A model generated the notes under the pieces. It ran no database searches, was not told the origin of the DNA, and worked only from the letters and a program-made list of their open reading frames with translations. A stretch of 64,000 bases of DNA from Minwuiaceae bacterium (GTDB taxonomy: Bacteria > Pseudomonadota > Alphaproteobacteria > Minwuiales > Minwuiaceae). The position numbers were made by a program, and so were the translations under genes. This document shows, piece after piece, positions 15,938 to 24,623 of this stretch. The stretch spans positions 62,001-126,000 of the forward strand of contig JANQEE010000009.1 in NCBI GenBank assembly GCA_028278525.1. Reading direction: 5' to 3'. The stretch's first letter is position 1, and each line of letters begins with the position of its first letter.

Positions 15938-17626
15938 ATGTCGGGGGCGCAGCGCCGAAGCCTGTTTCGCATCCACGCGTGGATCGGGCTCAATCTGGGA
16001 TTCCTGCTCTACGTCATCTGCCTGTCCGGGACCATCGCCGTCTTAAGTTGGGAGATCAACTGGGCCGCCGATCCGTCAGCGCGCGTGGATCCGCCGGACG
16101 CCGGCGAGGCCCAGACGATTTCCTGGCAGGCGATGTACGACAAGGTAGCCGCTGGGCATCCGCACGCCGTGGTCGCCTACCTCTTCCCGCCTCGCGGGGA
16201 GAGCTGGGCCGCCCGCGCGGCGGTCGCCTACTCGCCCAGAGACTTCAGGTGGGTCCTGGTCGATCCCTATACCGGCGACCTGCAGGGACTACGCAGCGGC
16301 TTCAACCTGGTCAGCTTTTTTCGCATTTTCCACAAGCAGCTCTATGTGGTGCCGGCGATCTTCGGGATTCACGGCACGCTGATCGTCGGCGCGCTGGCGA
16401 TCCTGCTTCTGGCCAGTTCGGTGACGGGTGTGCTTTCGATCAAACGGTGGTGGCGCGCGTTCGTCACGCTTCGCACCGGCCGCAGCCGGCGGCTCATGTG
16501 GTCGGATGTCCATCGGCTGACCGGCGTCTGGCCGCTGATCGTCACCGTCGTGCTGGGCGTCACCGGCGTCTGGTATCTGGCCGAAAACATCCTGATCGAT
16601 ACGGGCGTCATGGAAGAGGAAGCGCGGCCGGCGCGCTTAAGCGCCGAGACCTTGAGGGACCGGCCGCCCAATCTGGTGCCGCTGGACCTCGACCGCGCCG
16701 CCGAATTAGCGAAGGCGGCTTATCCCGAACTGAGCATCGCGCTGATCGCCCTGCCGCTCAGGCCCGGCGATCCGCTGGTGTTCGCCGGGCAGGCGGACGC
16801 ATTGCTGGTGCGCGACCGCGCCAACGCGGTGCAGATGGACCCCTATACCGGCGAGATCCTCGGGATCAGACGCGCCGAGGAACTGGGCGCGTTCGACCGC
16901 TGGGTCGAGACCGCCGACCCTCTGCATTTCGGTACGTTCGGCGGACTGACCACGCAAATCCTCTGGTTCGTCGGCGGCCTGATGTTGAGCGCGGGCATTC
17001 TGACCGGCCTGTACAGCGCCTGGCTGCGGCTTGGGCAAACCGCCGGGGCCGGGCGCAAGGGACGGCTGCCTGCCGTGGCGGTTACGCTGCCGTCGATACT
17101 GTTGCTGATCGCGAGCATCGCGGGGGCCGCGTTGTATGGCGGCGGCGCAATGCGGCTGTCGCAACAGGAAAACAACATCACGCCACTGGCGGATACCCGG
17201 CTCGGACCCTGGGCGGTGCAGATCGCCCGCCTGGAACCCGCGTCTAGCCCGCCGGATGTCGAGACGGTCATCGTGTCCTTTCCGGACGGGCATCCTAATT
17301 TCCTGAGCGTGGCGATCTGGACCGGCGACCCGCAATCGCCGCCCGACAGGCCACGCGTGCGGCGTCTGGCCGACCGTATCGTCGGGCGGATCGAACGGCC
17401 CGGCGCGGACTGTTCGACGCCCTGCCCCCTGAACGTGGCGATAGAAGACTGGTCGGGCCAACGGCACAGCGTCAGCCTGGACCCGGATGCGGCGCGGGAC
17501 ATCGCCCCGGTCCAACTGCCGGTGGCGAGCGGGCTGAGCGTCGGGGAAATTGTCGTCATGGCGACTTTCTTGTTTTGCATAATGGCGCCGCTTTATGGCT
17601 GGATAAGACTTCAGTTCCGCCGCTGA
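15938..17626 (+). CDS. PepSY-associated inner-membrane protein (probable ferric-siderophore reductase)
   Basis: 562 residues with several membrane spans: an N-terminal one (GFLLYVICLSGTIAVLSWEI), two centrally (about residues 145-165 and 195-220) and further ones toward the C-terminus. Histidines in the spans (IHAWIGLN, HKQLYVVPAIFGIHG, DVHRLTG, DPLHFGTFGGL) match the PepSY_TM family, several members of which reduce ferric siderophores. It starts 17 bases after the receptor gene, so it is in the same operon and probably releases iron in the periplasm. The C-terminal third is less conserved. Confidence 0.85.
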   Translation: MSGAQRRSLFRIHAWIGLNLGFLLYVICLSGTIAVLSWEINWAADPSARVDPPDAGEAQTISWQAMYDKVAAGHPHAVVAYLFPPRGESWAARAAVAYSPRDFRWVLVDPYTGDLQGLRSGFNLVSFFRIFHKQLYVVPAIFGIHGTLIVGALAILLLASSVTGVLSIKRWWRAFVTLRTGRSRRLMWSDVHRLTGVWPLIVTVVLGVTGVWYLAENILIDTGVMEEEARPARLSAETLRDRPPNLVPLDLDRAAELAKAAYPELSIALIALPLRPGDPLVFAGQADALLVRDRANAVQMDPYTGEILGIRRAEELGAFDRWVETADPLHFGTFGGLTTQILWFVGGLMLSAGILTGLYSAWLRLGQTAGAGRKGRLPAVAVTLPSILLLIASIAGAALYGGGAMRLSQQENNITPLADTRLGPWAVQIARLEPASSPPDVETVIVSFPDGHPNFLSVAIWTGDPQSPPDRPRVRRLADRIVGRIERPGADCSTPCPLNVAIEDWSGQRHSVSLDPDAARDIAPVQLPVASGLSVGEIVVMATFLFCIMAPLYGWIRLQFRR

Positions 17627-17638
17627 CACGATTGGACA

Positions 17639-18058
17639 ATGGTAATGAGAGTTTCGACCGTTCTGTTTTTGACCGCGATGGCGCTCGGCGTGCCGGCCCT
17701 GGCCGCCGACGGCGCGCTGAAGGTGGAGCTGAACAAGCTGGAGCCGCAGGACGGCGCCTGCCGGGCCTACCTGGTCCTGGAGAACGGCACGGCCAACGCT
17801 TACAGCACGCTCAAGCTGGATCTGGTGATGTTCGATACCGACGGCGTCGTGGCCAAGCGCCTGGCCGTCGAAACAGCGCCGTTGCCGTCGGCCAAGACCA
17901 GGCTGAAGGTGTTCGACATGAAGGGCCTGGAATGCGGCGGGGTCGGCCGCGTGTTGCTGAACGCGGTGATGTCGTGCGCCGACGCTTCCGGCGAGATCGC
18001 AGACTGCCAGGCGCTTGTCTCCACCTCCTCGCGCGGCGCGGTGTCGTTCATCAAGTGA
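17639..18058 (+). CDS. Small periplasmic protein of the iron uptake operon
   Basis: 139 residues; the ATG at 17645 is an alternative start. A signal peptide (about 1-24, ending PALAADG) is followed by an approximately 115-residue beta-rich domain with four cysteines (DGACRAY, LECGG, MSCAD, ADCQA), likely two disulphides. It follows the PepSY gene by 12 bases and ends the operon. Similar small secreted proteins occur in TonB loci of related bacteria, but I know of no assigned activity. A part in handling iron or the siderophore is suggested only by position. Confidence 0.75.
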   Translation: MVMRVSTVLFLTAMALGVPALAADGALKVELNKLEPQDGACRAYLVLENGTANAYSTLKLDLVMFDTDGVVAKRLAVETAPLPSAKTRLKVFDMKGLECGGVGRVLLNAVMSCADASGEIADCQALVSTSSRGAVSFIK

Positions 18059-18111
18059 TCGCGGACCGGGCGGAAACGCCGTCTGCCGCCGCGCCTGCCT
18101 TTTTTTCGACC

Positions 18112-18126
18112 ATTGTCCGTAACAAT
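18112..18126. promoter_or_regulatory. Possible operator before the TRAP operon
   Basis: ATTGT-CCGTA-ACAAT, a 5-5-5 palindrome about 90 bases before the TRAP binding-protein gene. Just upstream (18061-18107) a short GC-rich hairpin, GGCG-GAAA-CGCC, and a run of seven T could end the iron operon, but the hairpin and T-run are not adjacent. Confidence 0.3.
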
Positions 18127-18217
18127 TTTGGTCAAGGGCTTTTGTGAGGTAAGAAGAAGCCTTACTATGCCGGCCGTCCTATACGGCCATCGAAAATAAC
18201 AACCATGGGAGGCGCTG

Positions 18218-19213
18218 GTGCATAAGGGATTTTTGGGTGTCGCGGCGGCGTTGGCGCTGACCGCCGGAGCGGCGCAGGCGGACGTTACCGAGCTGCGATA
18301 CGCGACCGCCGCGCCGGAGAACACGCCCTGGGGCGCGTACTTGAAGACGACCATCCAGGTGGCCGAGGAAGCGGCCGAGGGCACCATGAAGATCGTGCCC
18401 TATTACAGCTCCCAGTTGGGCGACGAGCAGACCGCGCTGCGCCAGACCGTGCGCGGGCGGATCGACATTTCCGGCCAGTCGAACACGGCGACGTCGCTGG
18501 TGGTGCCGGAAATCGCGCTGCTGGCGGCGCCGAACCTGTTCAAGGACGCGGCGCAGTCCGACTGCGTGTTCGACAACCACGTGCAGCCGATCTTCGGCCC
18601 GATGCTGGAAGAAAAAGGGCTGATCCTGCTGTCCTACGTGGAAGTCGGCTACCAAACCATTTTTTCGACCGAGCCGTTGCCGGATGCCCAGGCCGCGCAG
18701 GGCCTGAAGATCCGGGTGCCGCCGTCCAACGCGGTGACGCTGTACTGGAAGGATGTCGGCGCGGCCGGCGTGCCGCTGGGCGTGGTCGACATGGTGCCGG
18801 CGCTGAAAACCGGCCAGGTCAAGGCGATCCAGACCTCGACCGTATACGGCGTCGCCATCGGCCTGCCGAAGCTGGCGCCCTATGTGATCTACAACAACAC
18901 CGGCAGCCACGATATCGGCACCGTCCTGGTCAGCAAGAAGGTGTGGAAGAAGCTGACCGAGAAGCAGCAGCAGGCGCTGCTGACCACGGCCAACTACGTC
19001 GACGAACTGCGCAAGGCCATTCGCGGCGCCGAGCAGGCGCTGCTGGGCAAGGCCGAGCAGGCCGGCGCCAAGGTGTCGCGGCCGTCCGGCGCGGCGGCGG
19101 AAAGCTGGCTGAAGCACGCGCCGGCCGCCCAGACGGCGCTGATCGAAGAGATCGGCGGCGACGCGCCGAAGATCTGGCAGCGGATCCTGGACGCCAAGCA
19201 GGCCTGCAGCTGA
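18218..19213 (+). CDS. TRAP transporter substrate-binding protein (DctP family)
   Basis: 331 residues from a GTG start with GGGAGG nine bases upstream. A signal peptide (about 1-21, ending GAAQA) precedes a two-lobed binding domain. The central LKIRVPPSNAVTLYWKDVGAAGVPL block contains the arginine that holds the substrate's carboxylate in this family, and the end carries the usual helical segment. It captures an organic acid in the periplasm for the membrane subunits that follow at 19267 and 19750. Which acid cannot be told. Confidence 0.9.
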   Translation: MHKGFLGVAAALALTAGAAQADVTELRYATAAPENTPWGAYLKTTIQVAEEAAEGTMKIVPYYSSQLGDEQTALRQTVRGRIDISGQSNTATSLVVPEIALLAAPNLFKDAAQSDCVFDNHVQPIFGPMLEEKGLILLSYVEVGYQTIFSTEPLPDAQAAQGLKIRVPPSNAVTLYWKDVGAAGVPLGVVDMVPALKTGQVKAIQTSTVYGVAIGLPKLAPYVIYNNTGSHDIGTVLVSKKVWKKLTEKQQQALLTTANYVDELRKAIRGAEQALLGKAEQAGAKVSRPSGAAAESWLKHAPAAQTALIEEIGGDAPKIWQRILDAKQACS

Positions 19214-19266
19214 CCGCGGCCGCGGATTAGGCGGGCCCGGGGCCGGAAGGGGGATTGGCGTAAGGG

Positions 19267-19749
19267 ATGCTCGACCGGTTGGAGCGGATCGAGGGCCTTG
19301 TGGCGGCCGTCGCCTATACGGCGGTCGCCGGCCTGCTGTTGGGCGAGATTATCGCCCGTGAGTTCTTTCTCACGTCGATCTGGGGCTCGCAAAAGATGGC
19401 CGTGTTCGCGGCCATCGTCGCCGGCTTCTTAGGATTGTCGCTGGCGACGGCGTCGAACAGCCACTTGAGGCCGCGCTTCGCCGACGCCTGGTGGCCGACC
19501 GCCTGGCGGCCGGCGGTGGCGCGGTTCGGCGACGCGCTGTCGGCGACGGTCTTCGCCGCGTTCGGCGTGGTCGCGACGCTTTATGTGATGGATACCTTCG
19601 CCAACGGCGACCGCGCGGCGGTGCTGTACTGGCCGCTCTGGCCGATCCAGATCGTGCTGCCCTATGTGTTCTACTCCTCGGCGCTGCGCCACGCGATGTT
19701 TGCCGCCCGCCCCACCCTGAAACCGGACCCGCATGGATTGGAAGGCTGA
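19267..19749 (+). CDS. TRAP transporter small membrane subunit (DctQ)
   Basis: 160 residues with four predicted spans (about 12-35, 45-68, 85-110, 120-142), the standard layout of DctQ. The WGSQKMAVFAAIVAGFLG stretch is where the family has its conserved E/Q-containing helix. Its stop is followed immediately by the DctM start at 19750. It forms the transport complex with that large subunit and the binding protein. Confidence 0.88.
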   Translation: MLDRLERIEGLVAAVAYTAVAGLLLGEIIAREFFLTSIWGSQKMAVFAAIVAGFLGLSLATASNSHLRPRFADAWWPTAWRPAVARFGDALSATVFAAFGVVATLYVMDTFANGDRAAVLYWPLWPIQIVLPYVFYSSALRHAMFAARPTLKPDPHGLEG

Positions 19750-21009
19750 ATGACCGCCCTGATCCTGTTGGGCATCGTGCTGGCCATGCTGGCGCTGCGC
19801 CAGAGCGTGGTGCTGATTTTGGTGGTCGCCGCCGGCTACGTGCACCTGTTCTACGGCGACGGCGACCTGACCTACCTGGTCGACGACCTGTGGACGGCGG
19901 TCAACCGCGACGTGCTGCTGGCGATCCCGATGTTCGTGCTGGCCGGCAGCATCATGACACGCGGCTCCATCGCCGAACGGCTGATCGCGATCATGCGGGC
20001 GCTGACGCAATGGCTGCCGGGCGGGCTGGCGGTGGCGACGATTTTGTCCTGCGCGGTGTTCGCGGCGCTCTCCGGTTCGTCGCCGGTAACGCTGCTGGCG
20101 GTCGGCACCATCCTCTACCCCGCCCTTTTGCAGCAAGGCTACAGCAAGCGCTTCGCGCTCGGCGCGCTCTGTTCCGGCGGCACGCTGGGCGTGGTGATCC
20201 CGCCCAGCATTCCGCTGATTCTTTACGGCATCGTCACCGAAAAATCGATCAGCGACCTGTTCATCGCCGGGCTGATCCCGGGCTTGATGTTGGCCGGGGT
20301 GCTGGCGCTCTATTCGCTGCTGGCGAACCGCAACATCCCGGCGCAGGCGTTCGAGTTCGGCGCGCTGACCGGGGCGCTCCGCCGCGGCGTGTTCGCGATG
20401 ATGACGCCGGTGATCCTGCTGGGCGGCATCTATTCCGGCTTCTTCTCGGCGACCGAAGCGGCGGCCGTGGCCGTCGGCTACGCGCTGGTGGTGGAGGCTT
20501 TCATCCACCGCGAGCTGAGATTGCGCGAGTTCTACGACATCGCGGTGGAGACCGCGCGCCTGCTGGGCACGCTGTTCCCGATCGTGGCGGTCGCCATCTC
20601 GATCAACCTGCTGCTGACGGCGGAGCAGGTGCCGCAGGACTTCGCGCGCTGGATGACCAGCGTGGTCGACGACAAGGTCACCTTCCTGATCGTGCTCAAC
20701 ATCTTCCTGCTGATCGTCGGCTGCCTGATCGACATCGGCTCGGCGATTTTGATGCTGGCGCCGATCCTGCTGCCGGTGGCCATGGCCTACGGCATCGACC
20801 CGATCCATTTCGGCATCATCATGGTGGTCAACCTGGAGATCGGCTACATCACGCCGCCGGTCGGGCTGAACCTGATCGTGGCGATGACGGCGTTCAAGGA
20901 AGACTTCCTGCTGATCTGCCGGTCGGTGTTGCCGTTCATCGTGCTGATGCTGATCGTGCTGGCGCTGGTGGTCTGGTTTCCGGAGATATCGCTGTTCCTG
21001 CTGGATTAG
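19750..21009 (+). CDS. TRAP transporter large membrane subunit (DctM)
   Basis: 419 residues, normal for DctM, with about 12 predicted spans. Family blocks include AIPMFVLAGSIMTRG, FAALSGSSPVTLLAVGTILYP, LGVVIPPSIPLILYG and EIGYITPPVGLNLIV. It performs sodium-driven uptake of the solute delivered by the DctP protein. A very long perfect hairpin (21032-21114) begins 23 bases after its stop and probably marks the end of the transcript. Confidence 0.93.
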   Translation: MTALILLGIVLAMLALRQSVVLILVVAAGYVHLFYGDGDLTYLVDDLWTAVNRDVLLAIPMFVLAGSIMTRGSIAERLIAIMRALTQWLPGGLAVATILSCAVFAALSGSSPVTLLAVGTILYPALLQQGYSKRFALGALCSGGTLGVVIPPSIPLILYGIVTEKSISDLFIAGLIPGLMLAGVLALYSLLANRNIPAQAFEFGALTGALRRGVFAMMTPVILLGGIYSGFFSATEAAAVAVGYALVVEAFIHRELRLREFYDIAVETARLLGTLFPIVAVAISINLLLTAEQVPQDFARWMTSVVDDKVTFLIVLNIFLLIVGCLIDIGSAILMLAPILLPVAMAYGIDPIHFGIIMVVNLEIGYITPPVGLNLIVAMTAFKEDFLLICRSVLPFIVLMLIVLALVVWFPEISLFLLD

Positions 21010-21031
21010 GGGGCGGGATTCCTCTGTTGCA

Positions 21032-21114
21032 GCCAGGCCGGCCCGCTCCCCCGTCCCAACCACCCCCAGAGTATCCTCATGGGTGGTTGGGACGGGGGAG
21101 CGGGCCGGCCTGGC
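21032..21114. repeat. Long palindromic repeat, copy A (34-bp perfect stem)
   Basis: Arms 21032-21065 and 21081-21114 are perfectly complementary; the 15-base loop is CCAGAGTATCCTCAT. The arm core CCGCTCCCCCGTCCCAACCA is shared with copies at 40891 and 54208. There is no T-run. It lies directly after dctM, so it may stabilise the 3' end or stop transcription, but its length and repetition point to a dispersed REP-like element. Confidence 0.85.
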
Positions 21115-21199
21115 GACCGAGCCAAACAATCCCGACCGCTGATTTCCGCCGGCTTTTCGGGTAGCTTTGCCGCAACGAAACAGGCGGAAGCGTGAGCAC

Positions 21200-22078
21200 A
21201 TGGGTGGAGTCGACCGGCGGCGGTGTCGTGCCGTGCTGTTGGCAGTGGCGGTTGCGCTTGGCGTCGCCGCCTGTGGGAAGGTGCCGCAGCCGTTCCAGCC
21301 TGTATCCAAGCCCCTGCCCGCTATCGCGCCGGGACCGCGCACCGCGCTGGTGATCGAGCCGGTGGCCGGCGATGCCGACCTGTCCGGGCTGGTCGCGACG
21401 GCCTTGCAGAAACTGGAAGTCGCCGCGACGGCGCGCGCGCCGGACAGCCCGCGTTATCGGCTGGCGGGGCGGGTGGAGAGCCGGCCGGGAACGAACGGTG
21501 AGACCGACCTGGACCTGACCTGGTGGCTCGTCTCCCCCGACGGCCGGGCCGGCGCGCCGATCACCCAATCAGAGACGGTGCCCACGGTAGCCTGGGCCAC
21601 GGCCGACCCGGCCCTGCTGCAACAACTGGCGGCGGTTGCGGCCGCCAAGGTCGACCGGCTGCTGCTGCCGGGCGGCCCGGCCATCGCGGCAACCCGCCGG
21701 ATCGTCGTGCCGCCGGTTGACGGCGCCCCGGGCGACGGCCGCGAAGCCCTGGCCAAGGCCATGCGCACCAGCCTGAAACGCCGAGATATCACGGTGGCCG
21801 AAGCAACCGACGACGTCGACGAAGACGGCTACATGGTGCTGGGCGACGTGCTGGTCACCGACCACTCGCGTGCTGAACAGCGCATCACCATCACCTGGAC
21901 CGTGATCCAACCGGACGGCCGCGAGATGGGCCGCATCAGCCAATCCAACACCGTACCCCGCGGCCGCCTGGACCGACGCTGGGGCGAAATCGCCCTGCTG
22001 GCGGCGGAAGGCGGCGCGGACGGGGTGGTGGAACTGCTGGAGCGGCTGAAGACGGCAGGGGTGAGTGGTTCGGAGTAG
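21200..22078 (+). CDS. Putative lipoprotein of unknown function
   Basis: About 292 residues from the ATG at 21200. The N-terminus is a lipoprotein signal: a basic start (RRRCR), a hydrophobic stretch and the lipobox VAAC with the cysteine at about residue 25. The rest looks like two related alpha/beta halves, each with an I/L-x-x-W-x-V/L-x-x-P-D-G-R strand (DLTWWLVSPDGR and TWTVIQPDGR) followed by Q-S-x-T-V-P. This internal repeat suggests duplication of a domain. I do not recognise a family with a known activity; it is probably anchored in a membrane facing the periplasm. Confidence 0.75.
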   Translation: MGGVDRRRCRAVLLAVAVALGVAACGKVPQPFQPVSKPLPAIAPGPRTALVIEPVAGDADLSGLVATALQKLEVAATARAPDSPRYRLAGRVESRPGTNGETDLDLTWWLVSPDGRAGAPITQSETVPTVAWATADPALLQQLAAVAAAKVDRLLLPGGPAIAATRRIVVPPVDGAPGDGREALAKAMRTSLKRRDITVAEATDDVDEDGYMVLGDVLVTDHSRAEQRITITWTVIQPDGREMGRISQSNTVPRGRLDRRWGEIALLAAEGGADGVVELLERLKTAGVSGSE

Positions 22079-22357
22079 CGCGTGAACCGAACAGTAAATT
22101 CGTGCCCACGGAAATGGCGCAAAAATTCGTCTGAAAATCCTTAGGACTCAGTCAGGACTGGGTATCTCCAATGCGGCAAGTAATGAATGGAAGAGTTCGA
22201 GACGGTAGTCGTCCGGCGCTGCGCGGCATGCAGATACGAGCAACGCCTGACAGGCATCTCTTTTGCCAGGCGCGCCTCCTACTGACAGGGCTTCGTTCCC
22301 GGCGGCTGTCGCCGGGTGAAAGCCCCCGACATCCAATCAATTCTCTGGAGAAAAAAC

Positions 22358-22921
22358 ATGAGTTCAATTGCCGCCCAGCCACTTCTACCAGGATCGTCTT
22401 TGGCGCCGCCGGTGCGACCGACGTCCAAATCGCCGCAGGCACGGCGAACAATCCCCGGCCTGGGAATCCCCAGCGCTTTGTTGACCGCAATGGCCGCCGG
22501 ATACTGGGCCGTATTCTGGGTCATGAACGGGCTCGACAAATTCCTCAATCGCAGCGATATCGGTGTCGTGTTTTGGTATGGCAAAGATCGTACCGAGCAG
22601 TTCGCCGAGTACTTCTCCCGGCTCCACCTGTCGCCCGAGGCGATCGGTCCAACGCTGTTTCTTGCCGGCATATGGGAGCTTCTCGTTGCTTTGCCTCTGA
22701 TCGGCGCGGTGATTGCGCTGTTCGCCTGTCCGAGTGAAAAGCACGCCAAATTGCTGCTTGGTTGGGGATTTGTGTTGACCGGACTGACGCTGATCGGTTT
22801 CAGCGCGTTCGATGTCATTGCCGGCGATCGCGCGGAGCTTCGCGAACACGGGCTCTATCTGGCGCTTATGTTCGTCTGCTGCATTTGGGTGAGTTCCAAC
22901 GGCCCGCGTACCGCCGACTAG
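22358..22921 (+). CDS. Four-span membrane protein, DoxX-like
   Basis: About 187 residues; the ATG at 22358 has CTGGAG eight bases upstream. Four hydrophobic segments lie at about 34-58, 92-120, 127-150 and 160-178. The first ends in VMNGLDKFLNR, which resembles the N-G-x-x-K-F motif of DoxX/DoxD-type proteins. That family is linked to oxidative stress or thiosulphate oxidation in a few cases, but no activity can be claimed here. It stands alone, in an intergenic region of roughly 280 bases upstream where I see no clear promoter. Confidence 0.6.
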   Translation: MSSIAAQPLLPGSSLAPPVRPTSKSPQARRTIPGLGIPSALLTAMAAGYWAVFWVMNGLDKFLNRSDIGVVFWYGKDRTEQFAEYFSRLHLSPEAIGPTLFLAGIWELLVALPLIGAVIALFACPSEKHAKLLLGWGFVLTGLTLIGFSAFDVIAGDRAELREHGLYLALMFVCCIWVSSNGPRTAD

Positions 22922-23014
22922 CCAGGGACGAAGACAATCGGCGGGAAGCACAGGCAGGGGGCACAGTAGAAAATGAGGTATGTATTGTGTCCCGCCGAAC
23001 TCAAGTCATAGAAA

Positions 23015-24475
23015 TCAGAGGTACGGTGCGATCTGAAGATCTGCTTCGCGGGCCCAATCCTTAATGACAGACCATTCCTCCGACGACGGATCGCGATTGG
23101 CCAAACCCCGACACTGGACAATCGTACCGCTCTTATTGACCTCAATGGTTTGACGGCGCTCGAAGGACTTACCGTCACCGCTTCTGGACAGGCTCCAGAT
23201 CGTGCAGTACCCACGAGCGCACGACCAGTGATAGCTCGATACGCAATGCCGCAGTTCGGCGCCTTCGATTTGAAGCTCTCTCGCGCTGCGTAGTTGTCGA
23301 ACGGTCCACCTGCTCGACCGCCCGCGAGAGCTTCTTTCGAGAGCGATACCATCGAAGTCGGCTCTTGCGTAGGCTTCTCCCGACAGTCTGCGCACGCGAC
23401 TTAGCCCTTTATGCCATGCGTCAACCTGCCGCAGCAGCGTATCGACGGTGCGACCTCTCATCGAGAGGCCCGGCTGAGGTGGCGGTTCCTGACGCCAGTT
23501 GCCCGGCGCGACCTCGACTTCCGTCGGCTCGAACCGCTGGTTTTGAAGGTAATCGACGAGAGGTCCAATCTGGCGTGGATCCAACATGGGATTCTCGGCA
23601 ATGAAACGAAGGACCGTGAACCAAAATTCTTCGTTCTCAAACGATCGTCCCAGTCGCGTTGCCACGAGCGCATTGATGGTGTTGGGACCCGACCCAAGAG
23701 CCCGCAGTTGACCCCAGCGGACAGCTTGCTCGACGGTATAGTCGTGCGGCGCCCGAACGAATTCGTGAGCTATTTTCTTGGTCACCTTTACCGGAGACTT
23801 CGCCGTCCGAAGATTGTGGCCACGACCAAGGTGGACATACCAGTCTCGGTAGCGCCAGCTTGGTCGATCATTGCGGAGCCATACGACCTCCATCAATGAC
23901 GGAACGTCACCGAACTTGTCGAACAAATGATGTGTCAGTTCACCGAACTGTCGAACGGGGTTCTTGCTCCTCGTTTTCCACTGGTGCAACGGCCTCAACC
24001 AAAGAGCTTTGCGATCATGCAGTTTGATCAAGCCTCGCACGAATGCCATATCCTCACGGCCGGGGACGGATCCAAAGACCAAATCATCGTACCTGACGAG
24101 AGTCAGCAGCATCTCCAGAAGTGACTTGCGCGCCTCCCGGGACTCGTTACTTGCTTCGATTTCGGCTGCTGTACGCTTGTAGTTGGGCCGACTAATCTCG
24201 TCACTGGTCAGATCCCCCAAACACACGGCCTGCAAGAATGCTTTCGGAGCCTTGTGCAACCGGGACTGCTTCTTCTGCTTCTCCACAGTTGTGTCGAACG
24301 CGGCGCGTTCTGCCTGAAGGTCGCCACGCGACTTCTCAAAACTCTCAGTGAAACCGTTTTCCCGACACCAATCGAAATAGGAGCGAGACTGATGGAAGCC
24401 CATCGCTGTCATATGCCGTTCTATCGCCGTCGGGACCGGGTCGATGGAACGGAGGAATTCGGGTCGGCGGGCCAT
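23015..24475 (-). CDS. PcfJ-like protein
   Basis: 486 residues. The C-terminal third fits PcfJ-like proteins: a basic region, then LRHCVSSYHWSCARGYCTIWSL, ERRQTIEVNKSGTIVQCRG and LANRDPSSEEW. The N-terminal two thirds are helical with many charged and aromatic residues. PcfJ was first seen on conjugative plasmids of Gram-positive bacteria; chromosomal homologues are common in Alphaproteobacteria and their function is unknown. Base composition is visibly lower in GC than its neighbours and the gene stands alone, both signs of acquisition by transfer. Confidence 0.75.
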   Translation of the reverse strand: MARRPEFLRSIDPVPTAIERHMTAMGFHQSRSYFDWCRENGFTESFEKSRGDLQAERAAFDTTVEKQKKQSRLHKAPKAFLQAVCLGDLTSDEISRPNYKRTAAEIEASNESREARKSLLEMLLTLVRYDDLVFGSVPGREDMAFVRGLIKLHDRKALWLRPLHQWKTRSKNPVRQFGELTHHLFDKFGDVPSLMEVVWLRNDRPSWRYRDWYVHLGRGHNLRTAKSPVKVTKKIAHEFVRAPHDYTVEQAVRWGQLRALGSGPNTINALVATRLGRSFENEEFWFTVLRFIAENPMLDPRQIGPLVDYLQNQRFEPTEVEVAPGNWRQEPPPQPGLSMRGRTVDTLLRQVDAWHKGLSRVRRLSGEAYARADFDGIALERSSRGRSSRWTVRQLRSARELQIEGAELRHCVSSYHWSCARGYCTIWSLSRSGDGKSFERRQTIEVNKSGTIVQCRGLANRDPSSEEWSVIKDWAREADLQIAPYL

Positions 24476-24623
24476 AACGAATGATTGAAAACCAACAATA
24501 GCTATTCACGTCAACTTTGACGATTGTTGTCTCCCAGCACAATGGCTGGCGGCGCGGCTAAGGGCGGCGACGTAAGTCGCGCATCGCGTGACGGAGTTCG
24601 GGGCCGAGCCTTTCCCAGCCGCT

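Noticed and set aside
18061-18107. Terminator after the iron operon
   Set aside because: The GGCG/CGCC hairpin is only four base pairs and is separated by about 20 bases from the T-run, so it is not a standard terminator.
19429-21342. 637-codon reverse frame opposite the TRAP genes
   Set aside because: Composition is extreme (Gln, Arg, His, Asp only), a typical antisense shadow of GC-rich coding sequence.
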